Origin: an uncultured Verrucomicrobiales bacterium
GTDB lineage: Bacteria; Verrucomicrobiota; Verrucomicrobiia; Verrucomicrobiales; Akkermansiaceae
DNA length: 17,669 bases
Reading direction: 5' to 3'
Assembly (NCBI GenBank): GCA_937969125.1
Contig: CALBVA010000315.1
Location: 1 to 17,669 of the forward strand
Positions 8,313-15,299 of the stretch are shown in pieces. Under the pieces are notes generated by a model. It did no database searches. It worked only from the letters and a program-made list of their open reading frames with translations, and was not told where the DNA came from. The position numbers were made by a program, and so were the translations under genes. The stretch's first letter is position 1, and each line of letters starts with the position of its first letter.

Positions 8313-8700
8313 GGATACACGATCACATATATTAAAAAAATGACGCAAGCTATTTTATTCGCGGCAAGAGGGCTCGGTGTTGCCTATGGGAGGCTGTCTT
8401 CAAAAGGCTCTCAGCCGTGATTCTACAAAGCATTCTATAAAGCCCAGGATGTCTCGATCACCAAACGTGTTCCCGCAGGCCGTCATTCTCGCATCGCCGT
8501 GATTACCGCGATCTTCAGTCTCACGATTTCTCATTCACCAGCAATGGCTTGATCCCTGACTCTCCGCGAACTGATCCGGGGGTTCCGCTCTGCTTCACCG
8601 CTGCGCTACATTATTTCAATCCCTCCGGGATGGCGAAAGGCATCCTACATCGCCGTCTCCATGTCGTCACGCAATCGCACTAAAGAAAACCTATGTTGAC
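8313..8700. other. Gene-poor interval between divergent units
   Basis: This is the upstream region of the metalloprotease-like gene. I see no convincing gene. There is a 43-codon open stretch without a start codon (8421-8552, + strand), and a repeat-like segment listed separately. No promoter with both -35 and -10 boxes could be picked out for either strand. Confidence 0.5.
8574..8634 (-). repeat. PVC-type interspersed repeat with ATCCC/GGGAT dyad
   Basis: Read on the minus strand this segment goes from GCCATCCCGGAGGGATTG through ATGTAGCGCAGCGGTGAAG to AACCCCCGGAT. That follows the pattern of short repeats dispersed between genes in Planctomycetes and Verrucomicrobia (a GGGAT dyad, then 'TGTAGC', then a CCCCCGGAT end). 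The central dyad is 8619-8631. Only one copy is in the window, so the assignment rests on pattern recall. Confidence 0.45.
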
Positions 8701-8860
8701 ATTGGGACCAATTCCCATCACCCCTTCCCCGTGACCCAATCACTTCTCATCACGAACCACCGACGAGCTCTCTGGCTCATGTCGGCGCAGGTTTCGTGAT
8801 CTTTGAGAAGAATTAATTCGAAACCGGAGGCGCCCCGAGGTGTGGCGCCTTTTTTGGTTT
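8701..8860 (+). ncRNA. Candidate structured RNA or attenuator leader upstream of the EamA-argD unit
   Basis: The stretch can fold into three consecutive elements. P1 is ATTGGG (8701-8706) with CCCAAT (8735-8740). P2 is a long hairpin of about 25 pairs: CTTCTC 8743-8748 with GAGAAG 8805-8810, ATCACGAA 8749-8756 with TTCGTGAT 8793-8800, CC 8757-8758 with GG 8790-8791, CCGAC 8760-8764 with GTCGG 8781-8785, and GAGC 8765-8768 with GCTC 8775-8778, closed by a six-base loop. P3 is the intrinsic terminator at 8828-8855. In addition GGTTTCG (8790-8796, in the 3' arm of P2) is perfectly complementary to CGAAACC (8819-8825), which can instead extend the terminator by pairing with GGTTT (8856-8860). Such competing pairings are a feature of attenuators and riboswitches. 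The RNA ends about 75 nt before the transporter start. I match it to no known RNA family. It could also be an independent small RNA. Confidence 0.5.
8828..8855 (+). terminator. Rho-independent terminator
   Basis: AGGCGCC (8828-8834) and GGCGCCT (8844-8850) form a 7-bp G/C-rich stem with a 9-nt loop, followed directly by a run of six T residues on the plus strand (8850-8855). Flanking AAACC (8821-8825) and GGTTT (8856-8860) could lengthen the dyad. No plus-strand gene precedes it, so it must end a noncoding or leader transcript. Confidence 0.8.
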
Positions 8861-8933
8861 TTGAGATTCGTGAGAATCAACCAAATGAATGGGAAATGCT
8901 GCGACTTGGGACCCCTCCCCCACCAAGCCAGAT

Positions 8934-9839
8934 ATGAATCCCACCTCAGAAAAACGGGGCATCATTTTGATGCTGCTCTCCATCATCTTCTTCACCGCGA
9001 ACACGTTGCTCGTCCGCGCTCTCGCGCTCTGGATGCCGGAGTGCACGGGATGGCAGGTGACGCTCTTTCGTGGGCTGACCGGGACAGCCATCGTAGTCGC
9101 GCTTTACCGGAAGGGTGGCCTGCGGATGAGGTCACTCATTGATCGACCAAAGATCATCCTACGGGGAATTCTCGGTGCCTCAGCGATCCCGCTTTTTTAC
9201 ATCGCGGTGATCGAACTCGGCGCGGCACGGGCTATCGTCATCAATCTCACCTACCCCATCTTTGCAGCTTTATTGGCAGCCATAATTCTCAAGGAAGAGT
9301 TGGGAATGCGGAAGTTTTGCTGGATCCTAGCAGGCTTCGCCGGACTCATGATCTTTCTCGGGCCGCAGGCCTTCGCAACCGGGCTCTCGGTTTACGACTG
9401 GATGGCGATCGCCAGCTCGCTCATCGCAGCGGCCACCGTGGTAGTCATTCGCTCACTCCATCGGACGGAGCACGGATCCACGATCTTCGCAAGTCAGGCC
9501 GTCTTTTGCGCGTTGCTGGCTCTGCCAATGACCGCCAATGAGGTGATCGATGTTCCGGTGACGGGAGTCATTTTCCTGATCATCGCAGGAGTCCTGGTCG
9601 CGGTGGGACAACTGACGATGACCTTCGCCTACCGGCATCTGGATGTCTCGAAGGGCTCCTCCATGCAGATGCTCCTACCGATCTTCACCGCTGCGGGAGC
9701 CTGGTATCTCTTCGATGAACGGCTCGGCTGGATCGAGTTCCTGGGCGCCGCTCTGACCCTGACTGCCACCGTGATGGTGAATCGCAGGGCTTCCAAATCA
9801 CCCTTAAAAATGACAACCATCCAACCCACCCAATCATGA
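8934..9839 (+). CDS. EamA/DMT-family inner-membrane transporter
   Basis: A 301-residue drug/metabolite transporter superfamily protein with two tandem EamA halves and about ten hydrophobic helices (for example GIILMLLSIIFFTANTLLV at 9-27, ILGASAIPLFYIAVIELG at 79-96, and a C-terminal helix at about 266-283). Family-typical signatures are 'RGLTG' after helix 2, the 'GAARAIVINLTYPIFAALLA' stretch just before 'LKEELG', and in the second half 'GQLTMTFAYRHLDVSKGSSMQ' leading to 'DERLG'. DMT proteins of this kind usually export amino acids or other small metabolites; the substrate cannot be read from sequence. The ATG at 8934 puts eight residues before the first helix. A 15-residue longer start at 8889 is possible, and neither has a clear Shine-Dalgarno sequence. 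The stop overlaps the argD start as ATGA, so the two are coupled. A structured leader and terminator lie just upstream. Confidence 0.88.
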   Translation: MNPTSEKRGIILMLLSIIFFTANTLLVRALALWMPECTGWQVTLFRGLTGTAIVVALYRKGGLRMRSLIDRPKIILRGILGASAIPLFYIAVIELGAARAIVINLTYPIFAALLAAIILKEELGMRKFCWILAGFAGLMIFLGPQAFATGLSVYDWMAIASSLIAAATVVVIRSLHRTEHGSTIFASQAVFCALLALPMTANEVIDVPVTGVIFLIIAGVLVAVGQLTMTFAYRHLDVSKGSSMQMLLPIFTAAGAWYLFDERLGWIEFLGAALTLTATVMVNRRASKSPLKMTTIQPTQS

Positions 9840-11053
9840 CCACGACTGAAAAGACCCAGCAATACGTCCTACAAACTTATGGAAGATTCCCCCTCACCGT
9901 GGTTCGCGGCGAAGGGACCACGGTGTGGGATGATCGCGGGCGTGAATTTCTCGATTTCTGCATGGGCATCGCGACCTGCTCGCTAGGGCATTGTCATCCA
10001 GCCCTGACCTCGGCCATCGCGGAACAGAGCACGAAGCTGATGCATTGCTCGAACCTCTATGACATAGAGCCGCAAGCGGATCTCGCGGAATTGATCATAG
10101 AGAAAGTGGTCGGGCAGCCGGGAAAGATCTTTTTCTCGAACTCCGGAGCGGAAGCCAATGACGGCCTCATTAAGCTAGCCCGGAGATATGGAGTGGCCAG
10201 CGGACGCGATGAGATCATCACCTTCAAGGCCTCCTTCCACGGGCGGACCATCGGCGCGATGAGTGCGACCGGGCAGGAGAAAATCCACGGGAACTTCGGC
10301 CCGCTCTTTCCGGGATTCGTTTATGCCGATTTTAATAACCTGGAGTCGGTGAAAGCTGCGATCACGGAAAAGACAGCGGCCATTCTGCTGGAGCCAATTC
10401 AGGGCGAGGGTGGAGTGAATGCCGCCACGCCTGAGTTTCTCGCCGGGGTCGCGGAGCTGGCGCGGGAGAATGGTCTCCTCTTCCTGCTGGACGAGGTGCA
10501 GTGCGGTTTCGGCAGGACTGGCGACCTGAATGGATATGACACCATCGTGCCGGGACTGAAACCGGACGGCATCTCCTGGGCGAAGGGCATGGGCGGCGGG
10601 TTTCCCATCGGCTGTTTTTACGTCGCGGATGAACACGCCGCGCTTCTCGGGCCCGGCAGCCACGGCTCAACCTACGGCGGAAATGCCCTCGCCTGCGCAG
10701 CTTCTCACGCGGTGATCTCAACGATCATCGAGGAGGAATTAACTGCGAATGTGCAAGCACGTGAAACGCAAATCCGGGAAGTCATTGAGAGTTGGAATCA
10801 TCCGGCGATCATGAAAATTCGCGGCTACGGCTTGCTCCTCGGAGTGGGGTTGAAGGTGGATGCGCTGGAAGTCCCGGAAGGAAAGGTGGCTTCGATTATG
10901 CTTTGTGCAGAACTCATTGACGCCGGGCTTCTCCTCGTTCCAGCCGGACCGGAAACGGTGAGATTGCTCCCACCGCTGAATGTGAAGGCCGACGAGGTGG
11001 AGAAAGCTCTGGAAATCTTGAAACATACCCTGGATAGACATCTGAAGTCGTAA
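9836..11053 (+). CDS. argD: Acetylornithine aminotransferase (class III, PLP-dependent)
   Basis: A 405-residue cytoplasmic fold-type I aminotransferase. ArgD interconverts N-acetylornithine and N-acetylglutamate semialdehyde in arginine synthesis, and often also serves in lysine synthesis. Motifs: FLDFCMGIATCSLGHCHP (38-55), FSNSGAEAND (100-109, phosphate-binding), FHGRTIGAMSATG (134-146), LEPIQGEGG (185-193), LLDEVQCGFGRTG (217-229, with Asp219 contacting the PLP ring), SWAKGMGGGFPIG (247-259, with the Schiff-base Lys250) and GSHGSTYGGN (274-283). Length and motif order match ArgD closely. Related class III enzymes (ornithine or 4-aminobutyrate aminotransferase) are the alternative. The start overlaps the upstream transporter stop (ATGA). 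It faces the aldo/keto reductase gene convergently. Other arg genes are not in the window. Confidence 0.88.
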   Translation: MTTTEKTQQYVLQTYGRFPLTVVRGEGTTVWDDRGREFLDFCMGIATCSLGHCHPALTSAIAEQSTKLMHCSNLYDIEPQADLAELIIEKVVGQPGKIFFSNSGAEANDGLIKLARRYGVASGRDEIITFKASFHGRTIGAMSATGQEKIHGNFGPLFPGFVYADFNNLESVKAAITEKTAAILLEPIQGEGGVNAATPEFLAGVAELARENGLLFLLDEVQCGFGRTGDLNGYDTIVPGLKPDGISWAKGMGGGFPIGCFYVADEHAALLGPGSHGSTYGGNALACAASHAVISTIIEEELTANVQARETQIREVIESWNHPAIMKIRGYGLLLGVGLKVDALEVPEGKVASIMLCAELIDAGLLLVPAGPETVRLLPPLNVKADEVEKALEILKHTLDRHLKS

Positions 11054-11089
11054 CCCATTCGCGTCAGCCTAAGCAGCTGAGTCTTGATT

Positions 11090-11156
11090 CTATCGGGGTC
11101 ACACAGCGTCTACGGTCACGAGCGATGTGACGAAGACCCGGGCTAAAGTCCGATAG
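11090..11156. repeat. Nested inverted-repeat structure between argD and the aldo/keto reductase gene
   Basis: CTATCGG (11090-11096) pairs with CCGATAG (11150-11156). Inside it GTCACA (11098-11103) pairs with TGTGAC (11126-11131), and GGGTC (11096-11100) could alternatively pair with GACCC (11135-11139). The 'CCCGGGCTAAAGTCCG' stretch resembles short dispersed repeats seen in PVC and Acidobacteria genomes. There is no T-run, so it is not a classical terminator, although its convergent position would suit a transcript end. Confidence 0.35.
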
Positions 11157-11239
11157 CCGTTCCATGCTGAGAAGCTTGCTAACAGACCATAGAGTTTTTT
11201 GAAACTCAGGCGGGCGCGGGCTACCCTGCGTATCACTCC

Positions 11240-12256
11240 CTATCCCATGGGATACATAATCTCGCGACTAATTCTGTCGATGCAGGAGAGGGTTTCCTTT
11301 TCCAAAGTTACCCCGGCGGCTTTGAGGATGGGTTCCATCTGGGACACCTTGCTTACGCCCACGATGGTTGATGCGACGAAGTCATGCTGCTTACTCCAGG
11401 CAGTCGCCAGAGTGGTGACATCCATATCCAGTTCCTGCGCGATCTCCGCAAAGCGCTTGGTCGAGGCGATGGACTTCTCGTTCACAAAGCGGGTCGCCAT
11501 GGCTTTCTGGCGGGGACCACCGGATTTGAGATACTCAGAGAAGCGCGCGTCATCAGGAATTCCATCATTATATTTTCCGGTCAGCACGCCTCCGGCGAGA
11601 GGGCTGTAAGGTAGGAGGCTCACCTGCTCACGACGGAGGCACTCCGCGAGATCATCCTCATCGCGACGGTTATTCAGCGAGAAATTATTCTGCACGGTAT
11701 CGATGCGGGTGAGCCCTTCCAGCTCGCTGGTCCAGAGGCTCTTCATCACACCGTAGGCATTGTCATTGCTGAGACCAATGGCGCGGACCTTTCCCTCCTT
11801 CACAAATTCATCGAGCACTTCCAGAGTGTCCGCAGCCCTCATACCATGATCAGGCCAGTGGACTTGGTAGAGATCCAGATAATCCGTGCCGAGGCGACTT
11901 AAGCTGCCCTCCAGAGCCTTTCGCAAATGCACTCGGTCAAGGGCAGCCTTGCCATGACGCACGGGCGGGCAAAACCATCCGTGAGCCGCCCCCGCGACTT
12001 TTGAGGCGATAATGAGAGACTCGCGGGGCTTATCCTTCATCCACTCCCCCATCCAGGTTTCAGTCAGCCCGGCGAGCTCTTCGGTTGGAGGCACGGGATA
12101 GACCTCGGCAGTGTCGAAGAAATCAATCCCCGCCTCCACTGAGGCATCCATGATTTTAAAACTCTCAGCCTTATCTGCCTGGGTTCCGAAAGTCATCGTT
12201 CCCATACAAATCTCACTCACCACGATCCCGCTGGTGCCCAGTCGTCTTTTTTCCAT
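11240..12256 (-). CDS. NADP(H)-dependent aldo/keto reductase, Tas-like
   Basis: A 338-residue cytoplasmic (alpha/beta)8-barrel oxidoreductase of the aldo/keto reductase superfamily, closest in layout to E. coli Tas. The catalytic tetrad is visible: Asp48 in FFDTAEVY, Tyr53, Lys86 in IIASKV and His133 in LYQVHWPDH. Other family markers are RRLGTSGIVVSEICMGTMTFG at the N-terminus, LRKALEGSLSRLGTDYLDLY (111-130), 'GKVRAIGLSN', 'VQNNFSLNNRRDE' and 'LLPYSPLAGGVLTGKY'. It reduces carbonyl groups with NADPH; the physiological substrate is unknown. The ATG start at 12256 gives the standard beginning MEKRRLG; no Shine-Dalgarno sequence is seen. It stands alone, convergent with argD and divergent from the ybjQ-like gene. 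Confidence 0.92.
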   Translation of the reverse strand: MEKRRLGTSGIVVSEICMGTMTFGTQADKAESFKIMDASVEAGIDFFDTAEVYPVPPTEELAGLTETWMGEWMKDKPRESLIIASKVAGAAHGWFCPPVRHGKAALDRVHLRKALEGSLSRLGTDYLDLYQVHWPDHGMRAADTLEVLDEFVKEGKVRAIGLSNDNAYGVMKSLWTSELEGLTRIDTVQNNFSLNNRRDEDDLAECLRREQVSLLPYSPLAGGVLTGKYNDGIPDDARFSEYLKSGGPRQKAMATRFVNEKSIASTKRFAEIAQELDMDVTTLATAWSKQHDFVASTIVGVSKVSQMEPILKAAGVTLEKETLSCIDRISREIMYPMG

Positions 12257-12390
12257 GTCCAGAATCTTGACGATGTCACCAGCGGTGGCAAGCGCAGGTC
12301 ACGAGGTAAATGTCACCTTCATCCACAGAAAGCCTCTGTCACTGGATCCAACGGTAGAATTTTCGCGAAGCACCCTCTCAGGACTTCAGG

Positions 12391-12543
12391 TCAAATCTCC
12401 ACCGTCGTGGAGCCAAAGAGCTTTTCATCTACGACATTGGAATTCGTCGCAAAGGCATATTCCTCCCAATTGTCCCGTTCGTCACCATCTGTCTTCATAG
12501 AAGACATCAAATTTGGCTTCGCATTGTAACGCTTCAGCTCCCA
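12391..12543 (-). pseudogene. Possible C-terminal scrap of an exported Ca-binding-loop protein, or a tiny gene
   Basis: The 350-bp gap between the aldo/keto reductase and ybjQ-like genes carries a minus-strand frame open from 12543 to a TGA at 12391. Its sequence looks protein-like: WELKRYN, then TDGDERDNWEEYAFATN (near the middle), ending GSTTVEI. The 'DGDxxxNWEEYAFxTN' pattern is a common tail-region signature of large exported verrucomicrobial proteins. There is no good start at its head; an ATG at 12507 would give only 38 residues, with no ribosome binding site. I read it as a leftover of a deleted gene, with low confidence. The rest of the gap holds nothing I recognise. Confidence 0.3.
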
Positions 12544-12606
12544 CTACAATCGTAGAAAAACTGTGTAGCGGTGATCCCTCATTTTTGTGATAATCTCCTT
12601 CAGATT

Positions 12607-12957
12607 ATGATTACCTCAACTTCCGAACACATCTACGGTCGCGATATTCTGAACCAGCTGGGCATCGTCTGCGGAAATACCGTCCGCGCAAAACACGTCG
12701 GTCGCGACATCATGGCCGGTCTCAAAACCATTGTTGGCGGTGAGGTCTCCGGTTACACTGAGATGCTTCAGGAATCCCGGAATCAGGCCACCGACCGCAT
12801 GGTGGCTCAAGCTCAGTCCATGGGCGCTGATGCCATCATCAATGTCCGCTTCACCACCTCACAAGTCGCCCAAGGGATGTCGGAAATGCTCGCCTACGGC
12901 ACTGCTGTGAAACTTGTCGACGGAGGTGAGACTACTTCTCCCCCACCACTTTCTTAA
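12607..12957 (+). CDS. YbjQ/UPF0145 family protein
   Basis: A 116-residue cytoplasmic protein of the YbjQ (UPF0145, DUF74) family, described as a heavy-metal-binding-like fold that forms a multimer; no biochemical role is established. The family signature is nearly complete: GRDIMAGLKTIVGGEVSGYTE (from residue 37), an 'ESRNQATDRMVAQAQSMGADAIINVRF' stretch, and SQVAQGMSEMLAYGTAVKL at the end. The ATG at 12607 gives the standard length (about 105-115 residues), so a GTG at 12571 was not used. The last 26 bases overlap the 3' end of the convergent protease gene. Confidence 0.93.
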   Translation: MITSTSEHIYGRDILNQLGIVCGNTVRAKHVGRDIMAGLKTIVGGEVSGYTEMLQESRNQATDRMVAQAQSMGADAIINVRFTTSQVAQGMSEMLAYGTAVKLVDGGETTSPPPLS

Positions 12958-13651
12958 TCCACTTCACTGAACCGGCGGTCCGGGCATAGCTCCCGCGATC
13001 GCCGTATTTCGGATCTCTGCCATTTGAGGCCGTCGAGGCCACACCCGCGAGTTGCCAGCCGTCTTTGGCCTCGATGAAAAGCGGTGATCCACTATCAAAC
13101 AGGGTGAGGATGGCCTCATCTTTTTCGGTCATCTTATCCTCCGGTTTCCCAAGGCTTATGGAAATCTTTCCTCCCCGTATCCCATCGACCCGATTGTGGC
13201 CTGAGTGAAACTTCCCACCCGGCTTCACACTTCCCATCGGACCCGAGACTCCGAAGCCTCCGATCCAAACCCGCTGACCTTTGGTCGCCTTTCCGGTGAA
13301 CAACGCCACAGCCTTCGCCCCTGAGACCTTCTTCTCCAACTTCATAAGGGCAATATCCCCCTTTTTCGGAAAGACCACTTTCTCAACCTTGTAACGCTTT
13401 TTTCCCAAACCCGGAAATTCCACAGTGAGGAAGGAAGGCTTCCATTGATCAGTTCCGTGACGACTCGTCAGGACCCATTTCCCTCCCAGCGCGAGGCAGG
13501 AACCACCGAAGACCTTGAAGGGCGAATAGAATACCTTCCCGACCTGCTTCATCTCGCCTTTCTGCTTTGTCGGGGCAGCCTTTAAATCGGCTCGCCAGAC
13601 GATGGCATGCAAGGGTGCGATCAGGAGGAAGAAAAAGAGAAGGCTTTTCAC
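12932..13651 (-). CDS. Secreted trypsin-like serine protease (S1/PA clan)
   Basis: A 239-residue exported protease. A signal peptide (LLFFFLLIAPLHA, about 4-16) is followed by a chymotrypsin-like domain. The putative triad is His65 in WVLTSRHGTD (the usual TAAHC is altered and lacks the Cys), Asp99 in GDIALMKLEKKV, and Ser187 in LFDSGSPLF (the usual form is GDSGGP). Two other conserved PA-clan elements are present: 'GGSCLALGGKWVLTS' before the His, and 'GWQLAGVAST' after the Ser. The protein is Lys-rich. The GTG start at 13651 is preceded by no Shine-Dalgarno sequence. It follows the 529-residue exported protein by 58 bp on the same strand and is probably cotranscribed with it. Substrate and role are unknown. 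Its 3' end overlaps the ybjQ-like gene on the other strand by 26 bp. Confidence 0.85.
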   Translation of the reverse strand: MKSLLFFFLLIAPLHAIVWRADLKAAPTKQKGEMKQVGKVFYSPFKVFGGSCLALGGKWVLTSRHGTDQWKPSFLTVEFPGLGKKRYKVEKVVFPKKGDIALMKLEKKVSGAKAVALFTGKATKGQRVWIGGFGVSGPMGSVKPGGKFHSGHNRVDGIRGGKISISLGKPEDKMTEKDEAILTLFDSGSPLFIEAKDGWQLAGVASTASNGRDPKYGDRGSYARTAGSVKWIKKVVGEK

Positions 13652-13709
13652 AGGCGGAGCTTATCTCTGATTCGGGCCGACGTCAGCCTGATTAAAATGA
13701 ACAGCGCAC

Positions 13710-15299
13710 CTACTGCCCGACCTTCTCGCGCTTAATCAGCTCACTAATCTCTCGATCCATTGCAAGAATCCTCGCAGTGACAATCCAAGCCGTTCGCTTG
13801 CCGTCCGTTTCGGTCTCGTGGATGAGAGTGGGAGTATCATTTTGAGTCGTGAGGCCGGTTTTGAACATTGGTTTTTCAAGATCACCGTCTTGAGCGAGCG
13901 CGACCCGCATCTCAATGAGGTCGTCATTGGCATCAATCTGAGCCTCGATCTCGGCCTTGAGCCTCTCGCCAAGGTGCACTTCAGCGGGTAGACCGGGGAA
14001 AGCTAGGATGCTCATCTTTTGCAGGACGGTTCTTTCACCCGACTTCCATGACTCTGTGGTGTCCGTCAGCTCGACTTCGAGGAGGTCAATGCTGATCCCG
14101 CGTGGAGTACCTTGACCCGCAGGGAGCAGGATACCCTGAAGGAGTTCGCGATTGATATCGGAAAGTTTGACGTAAATGAGGCTCTCGCTCTCATTGAGCG
14201 CAATGAAGTCTCCGGGGCGGAAAGCGACTCCATTATTTTTCAGAAGTTCGCTAACATCGAGCAGGCCCTCTTTGCGAAAGCCTTTCAACTCCTCAGGAAG
14301 ACTCTCGAAGATTGGTAAAGATTGATCCTTTTTTTCCTGTGACTCCGATGCAAACGGATCACTAGATTCGTCGTAAGTGGCTGCATGTGAAATGAAAGTG
14401 ACGAAGGTCGGAGGCACGTGATATTGATAAAATCCGAAAGGGTGGACTTTCCTGTTCAGATTCAGTGGATCAGCCATCTGAAGACCCAGCAGTCGCTGGC
14501 GACGGAGAAAGAAATCGTCGTTCTCTTTCTTGATCCAAGTATCTGCTGAGAATCCTCCGCTTGAAACAAGATCGACCTTAATCCCCAAAAGCAAGGTGCT
14601 CTTCCCCTCTTGCGACCCTAGTTCGTGAATCGCGAAAACTCCCCTCGGCAAGGCAAAGCCTGTCTTCCAATAGGCGCTGCCACCCTTCCCTTTGTAGGTG
14701 ATCTCGGCTCTCAGTTCGGCATCGTCATAATCAACATCAATTTGACCTTCAATCTGGACCGCCAAATCACCGCTCGCGGTCTTGGCGAAGTATTCCAAAC
14801 CCGGCACGTGTTTACAAGTCAGGCGCGTCAGAAGCTGCGCGTCCTTTGGCGGGTTCTGGCTGAGGTGGTCTCTCTTCGTTCGCAGCACTCCAGCGCTTTC
14901 ATAGACCGCGACCTCCGTGCGGAGGTTCCACTCGATCTGCCGCTCAAGGTGACGCTTGATCGAGGTATGCCCATGAACATCAGACTTCACCACCAGGCGG
15001 CGGGATTTCTCACAATAGACTGCTTCCCCTTTCAGCTCGGTCACCCTAATCATCTCGCCGATGCGCTGAGTCACATCGCGTAAGATTTCAGCCTCCTTAA
15101 AGAAGCGACTCTGGAACGAGGCTTCCTTGATGGTCTCCCCCAGCCAGTTTTTATCGTCATAGCGGATATCGTGATCTTTCACTGAGTCCCAGTAGGCTCG
15201 CCGAATTGTGGACGAGTTGACTTGATAGCAGCGCACCTCCAATTCGGCAGCCGAAAGAATCGTGATGAACAAGGCCCAGAGCGACAGAAAACATTTCAT
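13710..15299 (-). CDS. Exported protein of unknown function with an internal duplication
   Basis: I do not recognise a named family. The 529-residue product has a signal peptide (FLSLWALFITILSAA, about 4-18) and then two related halves. In the first (about 71-245), a segment with AVYCEKSRRLVVKSD (93-107) is followed by VPGLEYFAKTASGDLAVQIE (165-184) and DVDYDDAELRAEI (188-200). In the second (about 345-513), GVAFRPGDFIALNESESLIY (357-376) is followed by FPGLPAEVHLGERLKAEIEA (434-453) and DANDDLIEMRVAL (456-468). The GVxFxxGxxxxxxxxxxxLxV pattern recalls the small beta-alpha domains attached to secretins and other exported verrucomicrobial proteins, but no secretin domain is present. It lies 58 bp upstream of the trypsin-like gene on the same strand. 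Its start faces a dyad-rich divergent promoter region. Confidence 0.78.
   Translation of the reverse strand: MKCFLSLWALFITILSAAELEVRCYQVNSSTIRRAYWDSVKDHDIRYDDKNWLGETIKEASFQSRFFKEAEILRDVTQRIGEMIRVTELKGEAVYCEKSRRLVVKSDVHGHTSIKRHLERQIEWNLRTEVAVYESAGVLRTKRDHLSQNPPKDAQLLTRLTCKHVPGLEYFAKTASGDLAVQIEGQIDVDYDDAELRAEITYKGKGGSAYWKTGFALPRGVFAIHELGSQEGKSTLLLGIKVDLVSSGGFSADTWIKKENDDFFLRRQRLLGLQMADPLNLNRKVHPFGFYQYHVPPTFVTFISHAATYDESSDPFASESQEKKDQSLPIFESLPEELKGFRKEGLLDVSELLKNNGVAFRPGDFIALNESESLIYVKLSDINRELLQGILLPAGQGTPRGISIDLLEVELTDTTESWKSGERTVLQKMSILAFPGLPAEVHLGERLKAEIEAQIDANDDLIEMRVALAQDGDLEKPMFKTGLTTQNDTPTLIHETETDGKRTAWIVTARILAMDREISELIKREKVGQ

Noticed and set aside
8421..8552. 43-codon plus-strand open stretch (FYKAFYKAQDVS at its start)
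   Set aside because: It follows a stop directly, has no usable start codon near its head, and matches no family I recognise; it may be a scrap but is not supported as a gene.
8695..8700. TTGACA-like -35 box upstream of the structured RNA
   Set aside because: TTGACA occurs at about 8696-8701 but no -10 box follows at 16-18 bp, and it would place the start inside the first stem.
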